DNA of 5,922 bases. Source: Coriobacteriaceae bacterium (GTDB lineage Bacteria > Actinomycetota > Coriobacteriia > Coriobacteriales > Eggerthellaceae). Location: positions 1-5,922 of the forward strand of contig SUUF01000099.1 of NCBI GenBank assembly GCA_015062635.1, read 5' to 3'. The notes under the pieces were generated by a model. It saw only the letters and a list, made by a program, of their open reading frames with translations, did no database searches and had not been told where the DNA came from. Positions 1-5,575 of the stretch are shown piece by piece (the stretch's first letter is position 1; the number at the start of each line of letters is the position of its first letter). The position numbers and the translations under genes were made by a program.

Positions 1-170
1 ATCGTGTCATGGTCCACGAGGTCGATGGTACCCACGCCGGCGCGTGCGAGGCCCTCTGCGACCGCACCGCCGACGCCGCCGATGCCGAAAACGATGACAC
101 GCGCGTTCGCGAGCGTCTCCATCGCAGCGGCTCCCAAGAGCATTTCCGTGCGGGTGAAGGGGTGTGACAT
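1..170 (-). CDS. tcdA: ThiF/MoeB-type E1-like protein, probably tRNA threonylcarbamoyladenosine dehydratase (N-terminal fragment)
   Basis: Only the first 56 codons are present; the gene leaves the window at base 1. The protein opens MSHPFTRTEMLLG and reaches a nucleotide-binding glycine motif, FGIGGVGG (residues 28-35), followed by AVAEGLARAGVGTIDLVDHD, which ends with the acidic residues typical of the ThiF/HesA/MoeB Rossmann fold. The short N-terminal leader before the glycine motif, with an F-x-R-T-E-x-L-(L/I)-G pattern, matches TcdA (CsdL/YgdL) better than MoeB or ThiF. TcdA uses ATP in the cytoplasm to cyclise t6A37 in ANN-decoding tRNAs to ct6A. The ATG at 168-170 has a perfect GGAGG (176-180) five bases upstream. 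It starts 17 bases after the aminotransferase stop, so it is probably the distal gene of the same transcript. The catalytic and C-terminal parts are not visible, so another E1-like activity (thiamine, molybdopterin or peptide modification) cannot be excluded. Confidence 0.8.
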   Translation of the reverse strand, partial: MSHPFTRTEMLLGAAAMETLANARVIVFGIGGVGGAVAEGLARAGVGTIDLVDHDT

Positions 171-187
171 AGGGACCTCCTGGAACG

Positions 188-1348
188 CTACCGTTGCAGC
201 CGGTCGATGTGGGAGAGTCGCTCGAGCGCCGCTTCCAGCGTCTCGTCGCGCCGCGAGAAATGCAGGCGGATGAGGTGGTTCACCGGCTCGCGGAAGAAGG
301 ACGATCCCGGTACGGCGCCCACGCCCACCACGCGGGCAAGGTCCTCGCAGAACTCGAGGTCTGATTCATAGTTGAAACGCCCGATATCCACCATCACGTA
401 GTACGCGCCTTGCGGAACGTTATGGTCAAGCCCCAGGTCGTCTAATCCCTTGCACAGCAAATCGCGTTTGCCGGTATAAAGCGCCAACAGCTGGTCGTAG
501 TAGTCCTGCCCGAATTCCAAGGCGGTGACGACGGCTTCTTGCAGCGGCGCCGCAGCGCCCACGGTGAGGAAGTCGTGCACCTGCTTGATGCGTTCGGTCA
601 CCTCGGGCGCGGCGATGGTGTAGCCCAGGCGCCAGCCCGTGATGGAATAGGTTTTCGAGAGCGAGCTGCACGAAATCGTGCGCTCCCACATGCCGGGCAG
701 CGTGGCGAAGTACACGTGCTCATGGGGCGCGTAGACGAGGTGCTCGTACACCTCGTCGGTGATGACGTAGGCGTCATACTTCCGCGCAAGCTCCGCGATG
801 AACAGGAGCTCCTCGCGCGTGAAGACCTTGCCACAGGGGTTCGAGGGGTTGCACAGCACGAGGGCTTTCGCTCCCTGGGCGAACGCCGCTTCCAGCTGCG
901 CCCGGTCGAAGTCATACGTGGGCGGCACGAGCGGCACGTAGATGGGCTCGGCGCCCGAGAGGATCGTGTCGGCGCCGTAGTTCTCGTAGAAGGGCGAGAA
1001 GATGACCACCTTGTCGCCCGGGTCCACCACGGTCATCATCGCCGCCATCATGGCTTCGGTACTACCGCAGGTCACGACGATGTTGCGCTCGGGATCGATG
1101 TCGCGGTCCATGAAGTGGGACTGCTTGCGGGCGAGCGCCTGGCGCATGTTCTGCGCGCCCCAGGTGATGGAATACTGGTGCACCGGCTCTTCTGCGGTGG
1201 CGGCGAGCCGGTCGAGCAGCGCGCGCGGGGGGTCCCAATCAGGGAACCCTTGCGAGAGGTTGATGGCGCCGTATTGGTTCGAGATGCGCGTCATGCGGCG
1301 GATGACGGAATCGGTGAAGAACGTGGTGCGGTTCGACAATGGTTTCAC
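188..1348 (-). CDS. PLP-dependent class I/II aminotransferase (kynurenine/glutamine/methionine transaminase-like)
   Basis: A complete 386-residue fold-type I PLP enzyme, the usual length for the family. Visible landmarks are LSQGFPDWDPP (31-41, the G-F-P-D substrate loop typical of the KAT/CCBL/YbdL group), GSTEA (95-99, cofactor phosphate), PFY (119-121, aromatic stacking on PLP), NPSNPCGK (167-174), TDEVYEHL (197-204, D198 pairing with the pyridine nitrogen), SSLSKTYSITGWRLGY (228-243, K232 the Schiff-base lysine and R240 a phosphate ligand) and IRLHFS (360-365, R361 the expected carboxylate-binding arginine). It should be a cytoplasmic transaminase for aromatic, glutamine, methionine or related amino acids; some relatives also cleave cysteine S-conjugates. 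The substrate cannot be fixed from sequence. The start is GTG (1346-1348) with GGGAGG at 1353-1358, four bases away. It lies 67 bases after the glutamate-cysteine ligase gene and 17 bases before the E1-like gene. An internal promoter upstream suggests partly independent expression. Confidence 0.93.
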   Translation of the reverse strand: MKPLSNRTTFFTDSVIRRMTRISNQYGAINLSQGFPDWDPPRALLDRLAATAEEPVHQYSITWGAQNMRQALARKQSHFMDRDIDPERNIVVTCGSTEAMMAAMMTVVDPGDKVVIFSPFYENYGADTILSGAEPIYVPLVPPTYDFDRAQLEAAFAQGAKALVLCNPSNPCGKVFTREELLFIAELARKYDAYVITDEVYEHLVYAPHEHVYFATLPGMWERTISCSSLSKTYSITGWRLGYTIAAPEVTERIKQVHDFLTVGAAAPLQEAVVTALEFGQDYYDQLLALYTGKRDLLCKGLDDLGLDHNVPQGAYYVMVDIGRFNYESDLEFCEDLARVVGVGAVPGSSFFREPVNHLIRLHFSRRDETLEAALERLSHIDRLQR

Positions 1349-1352
1349 GGGG

Positions 1353-1358
1353 CCTCCC
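1353..1358 (-). promoter_or_regulatory. Ribosome binding site of the aminotransferase gene (GTG start)
   Basis: On the minus strand GGGAGG lies four bases upstream of the GTG at 1346-1348. It supports the GTG as the start, since no ATG lies between the site and the conserved N-terminal region of the enzyme. Confidence 0.7.
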
Positions 1359-1383
1359 GGGGTTCGCTACTTGAATGGTGGGG

Positions 1384-1394
1384 ATTATATACCA
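1384..1394 (-). promoter_or_regulatory. Extended -10 promoter upstream of the aminotransferase gene
   Basis: Read on the minus strand the sequence is TGGTATATAAT. It contains a perfect TATAAT (1384-1389) and, in the overlapping register, a TG-N extended -10 ahead of TATATA. No good TTGACA-like -35 is seen; at 17 bases upstream the hexamer is CACGTG. Initiation about seven bases downstream would give a leader of roughly 28 bases that includes the GGGAGG site. It sits in the 67-base gap between the ligase and aminotransferase genes, so it would be an internal promoter for the aminotransferase and E1-like genes. Confidence 0.55.
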
Positions 1395-1415
1395 GGCGGC
1401 GAATTCCACGTGTGA

Positions 1416-2699
1416 CTACCGTCGGGTTCGGTGGCGAAGCGCATGCAGGTATTTCACCTCATCTGGCGGAAGCGCTGCCGCTGCCGCATCGAAGAGCAGT
1501 TCGACCCAACGGGAGAGTTCCATGCCGCACAGCCATGCGTTTTCCCCGTGCGTACGGATCTCGGCAAGCGCGGCGTTGACGCTCGTGTCGTCTTGGGGCC
1601 ATATGCCGTCACGCACGCCGAGTGCCGCCTCGATGGCCGAAAGGCTTTCTTCCGCGTAGAACAGCCCTTTGATGAGCGCAGCGTAACCGTATGCCTCGTT
1701 TGCGGGAAGGCTGTCGCCCTGGCGGATCTCCACGAACCGCTTCAAGCGCACATCGGGCCAGAACATCGAGATAAGGTGCTCGATATCGCTCTTTTCCATG
1801 GGGGCGTCTGCATAGGCATCCGCTGCCGGCATGTCGCCGAATAGGCGCAGCGCGGGGCCGTCGGGCGCGTTTGCCGCTGGGCGCGTGATGAAGATGGGCG
1901 GGGTGCGCAGGAGCCAATCGGCGCATGCCGCGAATCCGAATCCCTCGTCGAATACGCCCGGAATGCTCTCGCAGCGGGCTTTATCCACATCACGCCAAAG
2001 ATTCATCCGTGCGAGGGGCTCGGTGTTGGGGTATCCCTCGAATACCGGGCAGTTATCGGATATGTACGCGAGCACGGGGCCCAAGGCGGTGGCGACCCGC
2101 AGCTTGCGCACGGCGTCTTCCTCGCTGTAGTAGTCGATGCTCACTTGGGTGGATGCGCTCGCCCTCATCATACGGGCCCCATGCGTTCCCAGCCTGGCGA
2201 AATGGGCGTCCATGAAGGCGTACCGTTCTTTGGGGATGAGGGGAAGTTCGAGCGCCCGCGCACTCGGGTGGTATCCGTACGATGCCACATGGCAGCCATG
2301 TTGGGACAAGAAGGGGTCAAGCGCGTCGCGAAACGCGCGATATGCCGTTTCCACATCGCGTACACGCTCGTAAGGCGCGATGCTTATCTCGAGCTGCGCG
2401 GCGGGCTCGAGCGTTATCGAGCCGGTTTCGTTGGCAAGCCCCAAAAGCTCGCCATGCGATCCGAATGTGGCCTGAGGGTAGAACGCCTGCAGGTGATGCA
2501 AGATGTCTTGCACGCCGATGATGCCGTCGCGCCCTTCGTAGCAGACGGGCGCATTGCCGTCATCTGTCACGATGAAATGCTCGATTTCAACCCCCAGACG
2601 TTTAGGGGAGCCCGGTTGGGCGATGCCGCTTCGGTAATACGCGACAAGCTGGTCATGGTTGTTCTTCCGGATGGCATCCGTATCGATTGCTGTTTGCAC
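1416..2699 (-). CDS. gshA: Glutamate-cysteine ligase, GCS2 family
   Basis: A complete 427-residue protein of the GCS2 glutamate-cysteine ligase family, which joins the gamma-carboxyl of glutamate to cysteine using ATP in the cytoplasm to make gamma-glutamylcysteine. Family landmarks are visible in order: LGVEIEHFIV (35-44, acidic metal/ATP-binding strand), LEPAAQLEIS (97-106), STQVSIDY (183-190), RMNLWRDVD (231-239) and RFVEIRQGDS (321-330). Length is in the usual range for single-domain bacterial and actinobacterial members, and there is no fused glutathione synthetase domain. The start is GTG (2697-2699) with GGGAG at 2704-2708, four bases upstream. It is probably the first gene of a unit running into the aminotransferase. 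Canonical Actinobacteria use mycothiol, so the product may serve as a thiol itself, feed ergothioneine-like or glutathione-like synthesis, or be a gamma-glutamyl amide of another amine. Family assignment is firm; the physiological product is inferred. Confidence 0.92.
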   Translation of the reverse strand: MQTAIDTDAIRKNNHDQLVAYYRSGIAQPGSPKRLGVEIEHFIVTDDGNAPVCYEGRDGIIGVQDILHHLQAFYPQATFGSHGELLGLANETGSITLEPAAQLEISIAPYERVRDVETAYRAFRDALDPFLSQHGCHVASYGYHPSARALELPLIPKERYAFMDAHFARLGTHGARMMRASASTQVSIDYYSEEDAVRKLRVATALGPVLAYISDNCPVFEGYPNTEPLARMNLWRDVDKARCESIPGVFDEGFGFAACADWLLRTPPIFITRPAANAPDGPALRLFGDMPAADAYADAPMEKSDIEHLISMFWPDVRLKRFVEIRQGDSLPANEAYGYAALIKGLFYAEESLSAIEAALGVRDGIWPQDDTSVNAALAEIRTHGENAWLCGMELSRWVELLFDAAAAALPPDEVKYLHALRHRTRR

Positions 2700-2700
2700 G

Positions 2701-2810
2701 AAACTCCCTTTCGGTTTCTTGAATCTTAGGGAGCTATTGAAACACGAATACCTACTAGAATGCTAGGGAAATAGGGTAATGAAACTTCCGTGCGCACGTT
2801 ATCGCTCGAG
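2701..2810 (-). promoter_or_regulatory. AT-richer leader/promoter region of the ligase gene
   Basis: This stretch lies between the hairpin at 2811-2845 and the ligase start and is clearly more AT-rich than its surroundings, as expected for a promoter. On the minus strand a TAAGAT hexamer (revcomp of 2723-2728) could serve as a -10 with a very short leader containing GGGAG, but no convincing -35 is seen at the right spacing. CTAGAATGCTAG (2755-2766) has matching CTAG ends around AATG and could be a protein site. The exact promoter is not resolved. Confidence 0.35.
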
Positions 2811-2845
2811 CAGAATGCCCCGCTGCGTGGCGACGGGGCATTCTG
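2811..2845 (-). terminator. 12-bp perfect hairpin, likely terminator of the ATP-grasp gene
   Basis: CAGAATGCCCCG (2811-2822) and CGGGGCATTCTG (2834-2845) are perfectly complementary around an 11-base loop. The hairpin begins about 49 bases after the ATP-grasp stop codon in its direction of transcription. There is no clear U-tract on either side, so this would be a non-canonical stem-only terminator, or a transcript-stabilising or processing structure. It makes separate transcription of the ATP-grasp and ligase genes more likely. Confidence 0.6.
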
Positions 2846-2894
2846 AAGGCATCTGCATGGCAGCGGGGCTGCACTCTGCCCGTTTGAGGGCTTG

Positions 2895-4067
2895 CTAGCG
2901 GCGCCGGGGGTCGCTTTCGCGCTCAGGCGGATAGGCGATGAACTCGTCGAGCGTGCTGCGCAGCAACGGGGCGAGTTCCTCTTCCCAGCGGTTTTCGGGC
3001 ACTTCCGCGAAGATGAAGCAGAAGGCGCCCTGCGTTGCATAATCGAGGACGCGCAGGTCAAGAACATGCGAGAGCGTTTTGCATGCGGCATCGTAATCGA
3101 ACGTGTAGGGCCGCGTGGGGTCGAAACCGTCTTTCTGCAAGATGATCATGGCATAGGCGATGCCGTCTTTGGCCGCGAGGACGCGCGGCCAATCGGGGCG
3201 GGTGTCGCGCAGGAAGCATTCATAGGTCTTGTGTCCCCAGGCGAACCAGGAAAGGTCGGTGTTGCAGAGCCCCGCAAAGCGCAACGGGTTGAATTCGATG
3301 GGTATTACCCGTCCTGAGGACGTGACGCGCACTTCGACGTGGATGGGGAAGCCGCGGAATCCAAGAAGCGCGTTGACCTCGCGAAGAAACGCCTCCATGC
3401 GGTCGAATTGCGCGTCCATGACGCGTTTCGAGCAGTAATACAGGCGATCGGATGTATCTTCGCGGTCGGCGAATTCGTGCGCGAAGATGTTGAGCATCAC
3501 GGGTGCGCCAGCATCGTCGTAATACGCATCGAGGGCATATTCATCGCCTTCGATGTACGATTCCACGAGGAATGCGTTGTCATTTACGACGTTCTCGTTG
3601 TAGCCCGATTGCCATTCATGGGAATGCTCTGCGATATCGGCTACGGCCTCGTGCCATTCCGATTCGTTGAACACGGGATAGATGCCCAAGCTGAAGAATC
3701 CCGTGACCGGCTTCACCACCACGGGGTAGGAAATTGCTTTCGGGTCGAGCTCCCGCAGTTCGCGCGCGGTGCACGAGAAGAACGTGTAGTCGGGGTAGAG
3801 CGGCTTCAGGGCGGCGCGCATGGCGGCCTTGTCCTTGCACAGGTCGATGGCGCGGCTTGTTTCGGGGGCGCAGATTTCCTTGACCTGGTCGAGATGCATT
3901 TCCGATGTGGTGATGATGCGCTCTCCCGGCTTAAGATCGGCGGCGAGGTTCAGCGTGCGCTTCCTTGCCCACATCTTGGCCGCGTCGTTGTCCAGAACGG
4001 GCTCGTGTGAGGATTCCAGGAAGTCGAGGAGCTCATTTGAGGTGTATTGGCTGTCGAGTACGAACAT
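2895..4067 (-). CDS. ATP-grasp domain protein, substrate unknown
   Basis: A 390-residue ATP-grasp enzyme, a cytoplasmic ligase class that activates a carboxylate as an acyl phosphate and couples it to an amine or thiol. The ATP-grasp core is visible from about residue 75: DLCKDKAAMRAAL (75-87, entry to the ATP-binding region), YPVVVKPVTGFFSLG (114-128, K119 the expected ATP-binding lysine), VESYIEGDEYALDAYY (168-183), PIHVEVRV (241-248) and IPIEFNPLRFAG (255-266), where E258 and N260 fit the metal-binding E-x-N of the family. The first ~70 residues form a small N-terminal domain and the last ~100 a C-terminal extension. The substrate is not recognisable. The start is ATG at 4065-4067, because GGAGG (4075-4079) is well placed seven bases upstream; the frame is open for 62 more codons upstream, but that part looks like non-coding divergent spacer. 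It is followed by a hairpin and then the glutamate-cysteine ligase gene in the same direction, and is divergent from the beta-lyase gene. Confidence 0.88.
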   Translation of the reverse strand: MFVLDSQYTSNELLDFLESSHEPVLDNDAAKMWARKRTLNLAADLKPGERIITTSEMHLDQVKEICAPETSRAIDLCKDKAAMRAALKPLYPDYTFFSCTARELRELDPKAISYPVVVKPVTGFFSLGIYPVFNESEWHEAVADIAEHSHEWQSGYNENVVNDNAFLVESYIEGDEYALDAYYDDAGAPVMLNIFAHEFADREDTSDRLYYCSKRVMDAQFDRMEAFLREVNALLGFRGFPIHVEVRVTSSGRVIPIEFNPLRFAGLCNTDLSWFAWGHKTYECFLRDTRPDWPRVLAAKDGIAYAMIILQKDGFDPTRPYTFDYDAACKTLSHVLDLRVLDYATQGAFCFIFAEVPENRWEEELAPLLRSTLDEFIAYPPERESDPRRR

Positions 4068-4074
4068 GGTGCTT

Positions 4075-4080
4075 CCTCCC
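4075..4080 (-). promoter_or_regulatory. Ribosome binding site deciding the ATP-grasp start
   Basis: GGGAGG on the minus strand lies seven bases upstream of the ATG at 4065-4067 (spacer AAGCACC). It fixes the start here rather than at the far upstream in-frame start at 4253, whose extra 62 codons would overlap the divergent promoter region. Confidence 0.75.
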
Positions 4081-4121
4081 CGGTTTCGTTCAGTGCGTTC
4101 GTTAGGGTACCGCATTCCCCC

Positions 4122-4230
4122 GATTCGCACGCCGAGGATTTTCAACCCGGATGACTGGACGGGCATTGCGGTTTGCCCCAAGAAGGCTTGCCGCCATGTG
4201 GCGATTCGCGTGTGGTGGCGCGGATTCGCG
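4122..4230. repeat. Three GATTCGC repeats in the divergent intergenic region
   Basis: GATTCGC occurs in the same orientation at 4122, 4203 and 4223. The last two are 20 bases apart, about two helical turns, and end just upstream of the predicted -35 of the beta-lyase gene. The middle copy is a small inverted repeat (GCGA-T-TCGC) and the third sits in CGCG-GATT-CGCG (4219-4230). They could be operator half-sites for a regulator of the divergent pair, but seven-base matches in GC-rich DNA can arise by chance. Confidence 0.35.
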
Positions 4231-4233
4231 GTA

Positions 4234-4263
4234 TTGCGCGCCGCGCGATGCACGTGCTATAGA
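4234..4263 (+). promoter_or_regulatory. Promoter of the MalY/PatB-type beta-lyase gene
   Basis: TTGCGC (4234-4239) and TATAGA (4258-4263) are separated by 18 bases, and TGC directly before the -10 gives an extended -10 element. Initiation near 4270 would leave a leader of about 37 bases containing the purine-rich ribosome site GGGGAAGGAAG (4293-4303) before the ATG at 4307. Confidence 0.55.
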
Positions 4264-4306
4264 CTCTGATTGCAAGGACCGGAAATGAGCGAGGGGAAGG
4301 AAGCGT

Positions 4307-5497
4307 ATGACTGCGTACGACTTTGATGCGCCAGTTGAGCGTCACGGCACCGATTCCCTGAAATTCGACCAGCAACCGCCTTCAGGGGCTGCCGAAGACG
4401 TGTTGTCGATGTGGGTCGCCGACATGGATTTCAAGGCCCCGGAAGAGGTGTTGCGGGCTATCGAGGTCCGTGCGCGCCATGGGGTGTTCGGGTATACGCA
4501 GCCAAGTGATGGGTATTACCAATCGGTCGCTTCCTGGATGCGCAGCAGGCACGGGTGGGAGATAGATCCGCGCCATATCCTGATAACGCCGGGCGTCGTG
4601 TTCGCCCTTGCGGTGGCAGTGCGGGCATATACCGAGCCCGGTGATGCGGTGCTCTTGCAGCCGCCGGTGTATTACCCGTTTTCGGGGGTCGTTCGCGATA
4701 ACGGACGTGTTCCCGCCGAAGCGCCGTTGGCCTATGCGGGCGCGGACGGTGGTTACACCATCGATTTCGAAGCCTTCGAGCGCGTGGCTGCCGAGTCCGG
4801 CGCGAAGCTGTTCCTCTTCTGCAGCCCGCATAATCCCGTGGGACGCGTGTGGCGCGAGGACGAGCTGGCCCGCATTGCCGATATCTGCATGCGGTACGGT
4901 ATCACCATCGTCTCAGACGAGATCCATGCCGATTTCGTCCGTCCCGGGTTCAAGCATGTGCCCCTTGCGAGCCTTTCCCCGGAAATCGCGGATAATACCG
5001 TCACCCTGAGCAGTGCGAGCAAGACCTTCAACATAGCCGGCTTGCAGGTGGCGCATGCCGTCATCTCCGACGAGCGAAGACGCCGCGCTTTCAACAAGGC
5101 CCTGTGGGTATCGGGGTATAGCCTGCCGAATACCTTGGGGCTTGTCGCGACGCAGGCAGCATACGACCATGGTGCACCCTGGATCGATGCGCTGAACGCC
5201 TATCTCGAGGAGAACTGGGCGCTCCTCGAGCGTTTCGTGCGGACCCGCATACCGGAACTCAAGCTCGTGAAAGCGCAGGGAACGTATCTGGCCTGGCTCG
5301 ATTGCACCGCCTTGGGCATGGATAACGCGCAGCTTGAGCGCTTCATCTTGAAGGATGCCCGTTTATGGCTCGACCAAGGCCATATTTTCGGCGCATCGGG
5401 CAGTGGATTCGTCCGCATCAACATTGCCACGCAGCATTCGACGGTCGAGCGGGCGCTGCTTCAGCTTGAGCAGGCGGTGCGCATGCTGCGCGCCTAG
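4307..5497 (+). CDS. malY: MalY/PatB family PLP-dependent cystathionine beta-lyase (C-S lyase)
   Basis: A complete 396-residue PLP enzyme of the MalY/PatB group, which cleaves the C-S bond of cystathionine, cysteine or S-substituted cysteines to a thiol, pyruvate and ammonia in the cytoplasm. Landmarks are the N-terminal FDAPVERHGTDSLKFD (6-21), LSMWVADMDF (33-42), VFGYTQP (60-66, Y63 contacting the partner subunit's PLP), PPVYYPF (119-125), CSPHNPVGRVW (172-182), VSDEIHADF (202-210, D204 pairing with the PLP nitrogen), SSASKTFNIAGLQVAH (235-250, K239 the Schiff-base lysine) and GFVRINIA (367-374, R370 for the substrate carboxylate). Length and motif order match the family throughout. The ATG is supported by an AGGA-containing site five bases upstream. 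Some family members also act as regulators (E. coli MalY represses MalT activity), which cannot be judged here. It is divergent from the ATP-grasp gene and converges with the beta-helix gene. Its likely role is methionine biosynthesis or cysteine/H2S metabolism. Confidence 0.93.
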   Translation: MTAYDFDAPVERHGTDSLKFDQQPPSGAAEDVLSMWVADMDFKAPEEVLRAIEVRARHGVFGYTQPSDGYYQSVASWMRSRHGWEIDPRHILITPGVVFALAVAVRAYTEPGDAVLLQPPVYYPFSGVVRDNGRVPAEAPLAYAGADGGYTIDFEAFERVAAESGAKLFLFCSPHNPVGRVWREDELARIADICMRYGITIVSDEIHADFVRPGFKHVPLASLSPEIADNTVTLSSASKTFNIAGLQVAHAVISDERRRRAFNKALWVSGYSLPNTLGLVATQAAYDHGAPWIDALNAYLEENWALLERFVRTRIPELKLVKAQGTYLAWLDCTALGMDNAQLERFILKDARLWLDQGHIFGASGSGFVRINIATQHSTVERALLQLEQAVRMLRA

Positions 5498-5518
5498 GGG
5501 AATGCCGTTTGCAAGACG

Positions 5519-5546
5519 AAAACGCCCGGCAGAAGGCTGCCGGGCG
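5519..5546 (-). terminator. Intrinsic terminator of the beta-helix protein gene, possibly bidirectional
   Basis: CGCCCGGCAG (5523-5532) and CTGCCGGGCG (5537-5546) form a perfect 10-bp GC-rich stem with a four-base loop. On the minus strand the stem is followed by TTTTCGTCTTGC, a usable U-tract, and it starts 29 bases after the minus-strand stop codon at 5576-5578. In the plus direction it follows the beta-lyase stop by 25 bases but is followed by A and G, so stopping from that side would rely on the stem alone. Confidence 0.85.
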
Positions 5547-5575
5547 CGAAAAAGGGGAGGCGGGGGGAAATCGGC

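Noticed and set aside
1407..1412. CACGTG near the aminotransferase promoter as a shared operator with CACGTG at 4251-4256 near the beta-lyase promoter
   Set aside because: The same six bases also occur inside the aminotransferase coding region (713-718), and the two intergenic copies sit at different distances from their -10 elements. Chance is the simplest explanation.
539..1579. A 346-codon open frame on the plus strand, antisense to the aminotransferase
   Set aside because: It is a codon-bias shadow of the well-supported minus-strand enzyme. The translation is rich in R, H and G with no recognisable motif and runs across the gap and into the ligase gene.
2145..2729. A 194-codon plus-strand open frame antisense to the ligase
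   Set aside because: It lies opposite conserved GCS2 motifs, has no domain signal and is explained by GC-rich third positions on the other strand.
2701..2845. A T-box or SAM-type riboswitch upstream of the ligase gene
   Set aside because: The leader is too short and lacks conserved riboswitch motifs; only one simple hairpin and an AT-rich stretch are present.
4068..4253. A 62-codon N-terminal extension of the ATP-grasp gene
   Set aside because: The extension is rich in R, N and P, overlaps the divergent promoter region and has no good ribosome site, whereas the ATG at 4065-4067 has a well-placed GGAGG.
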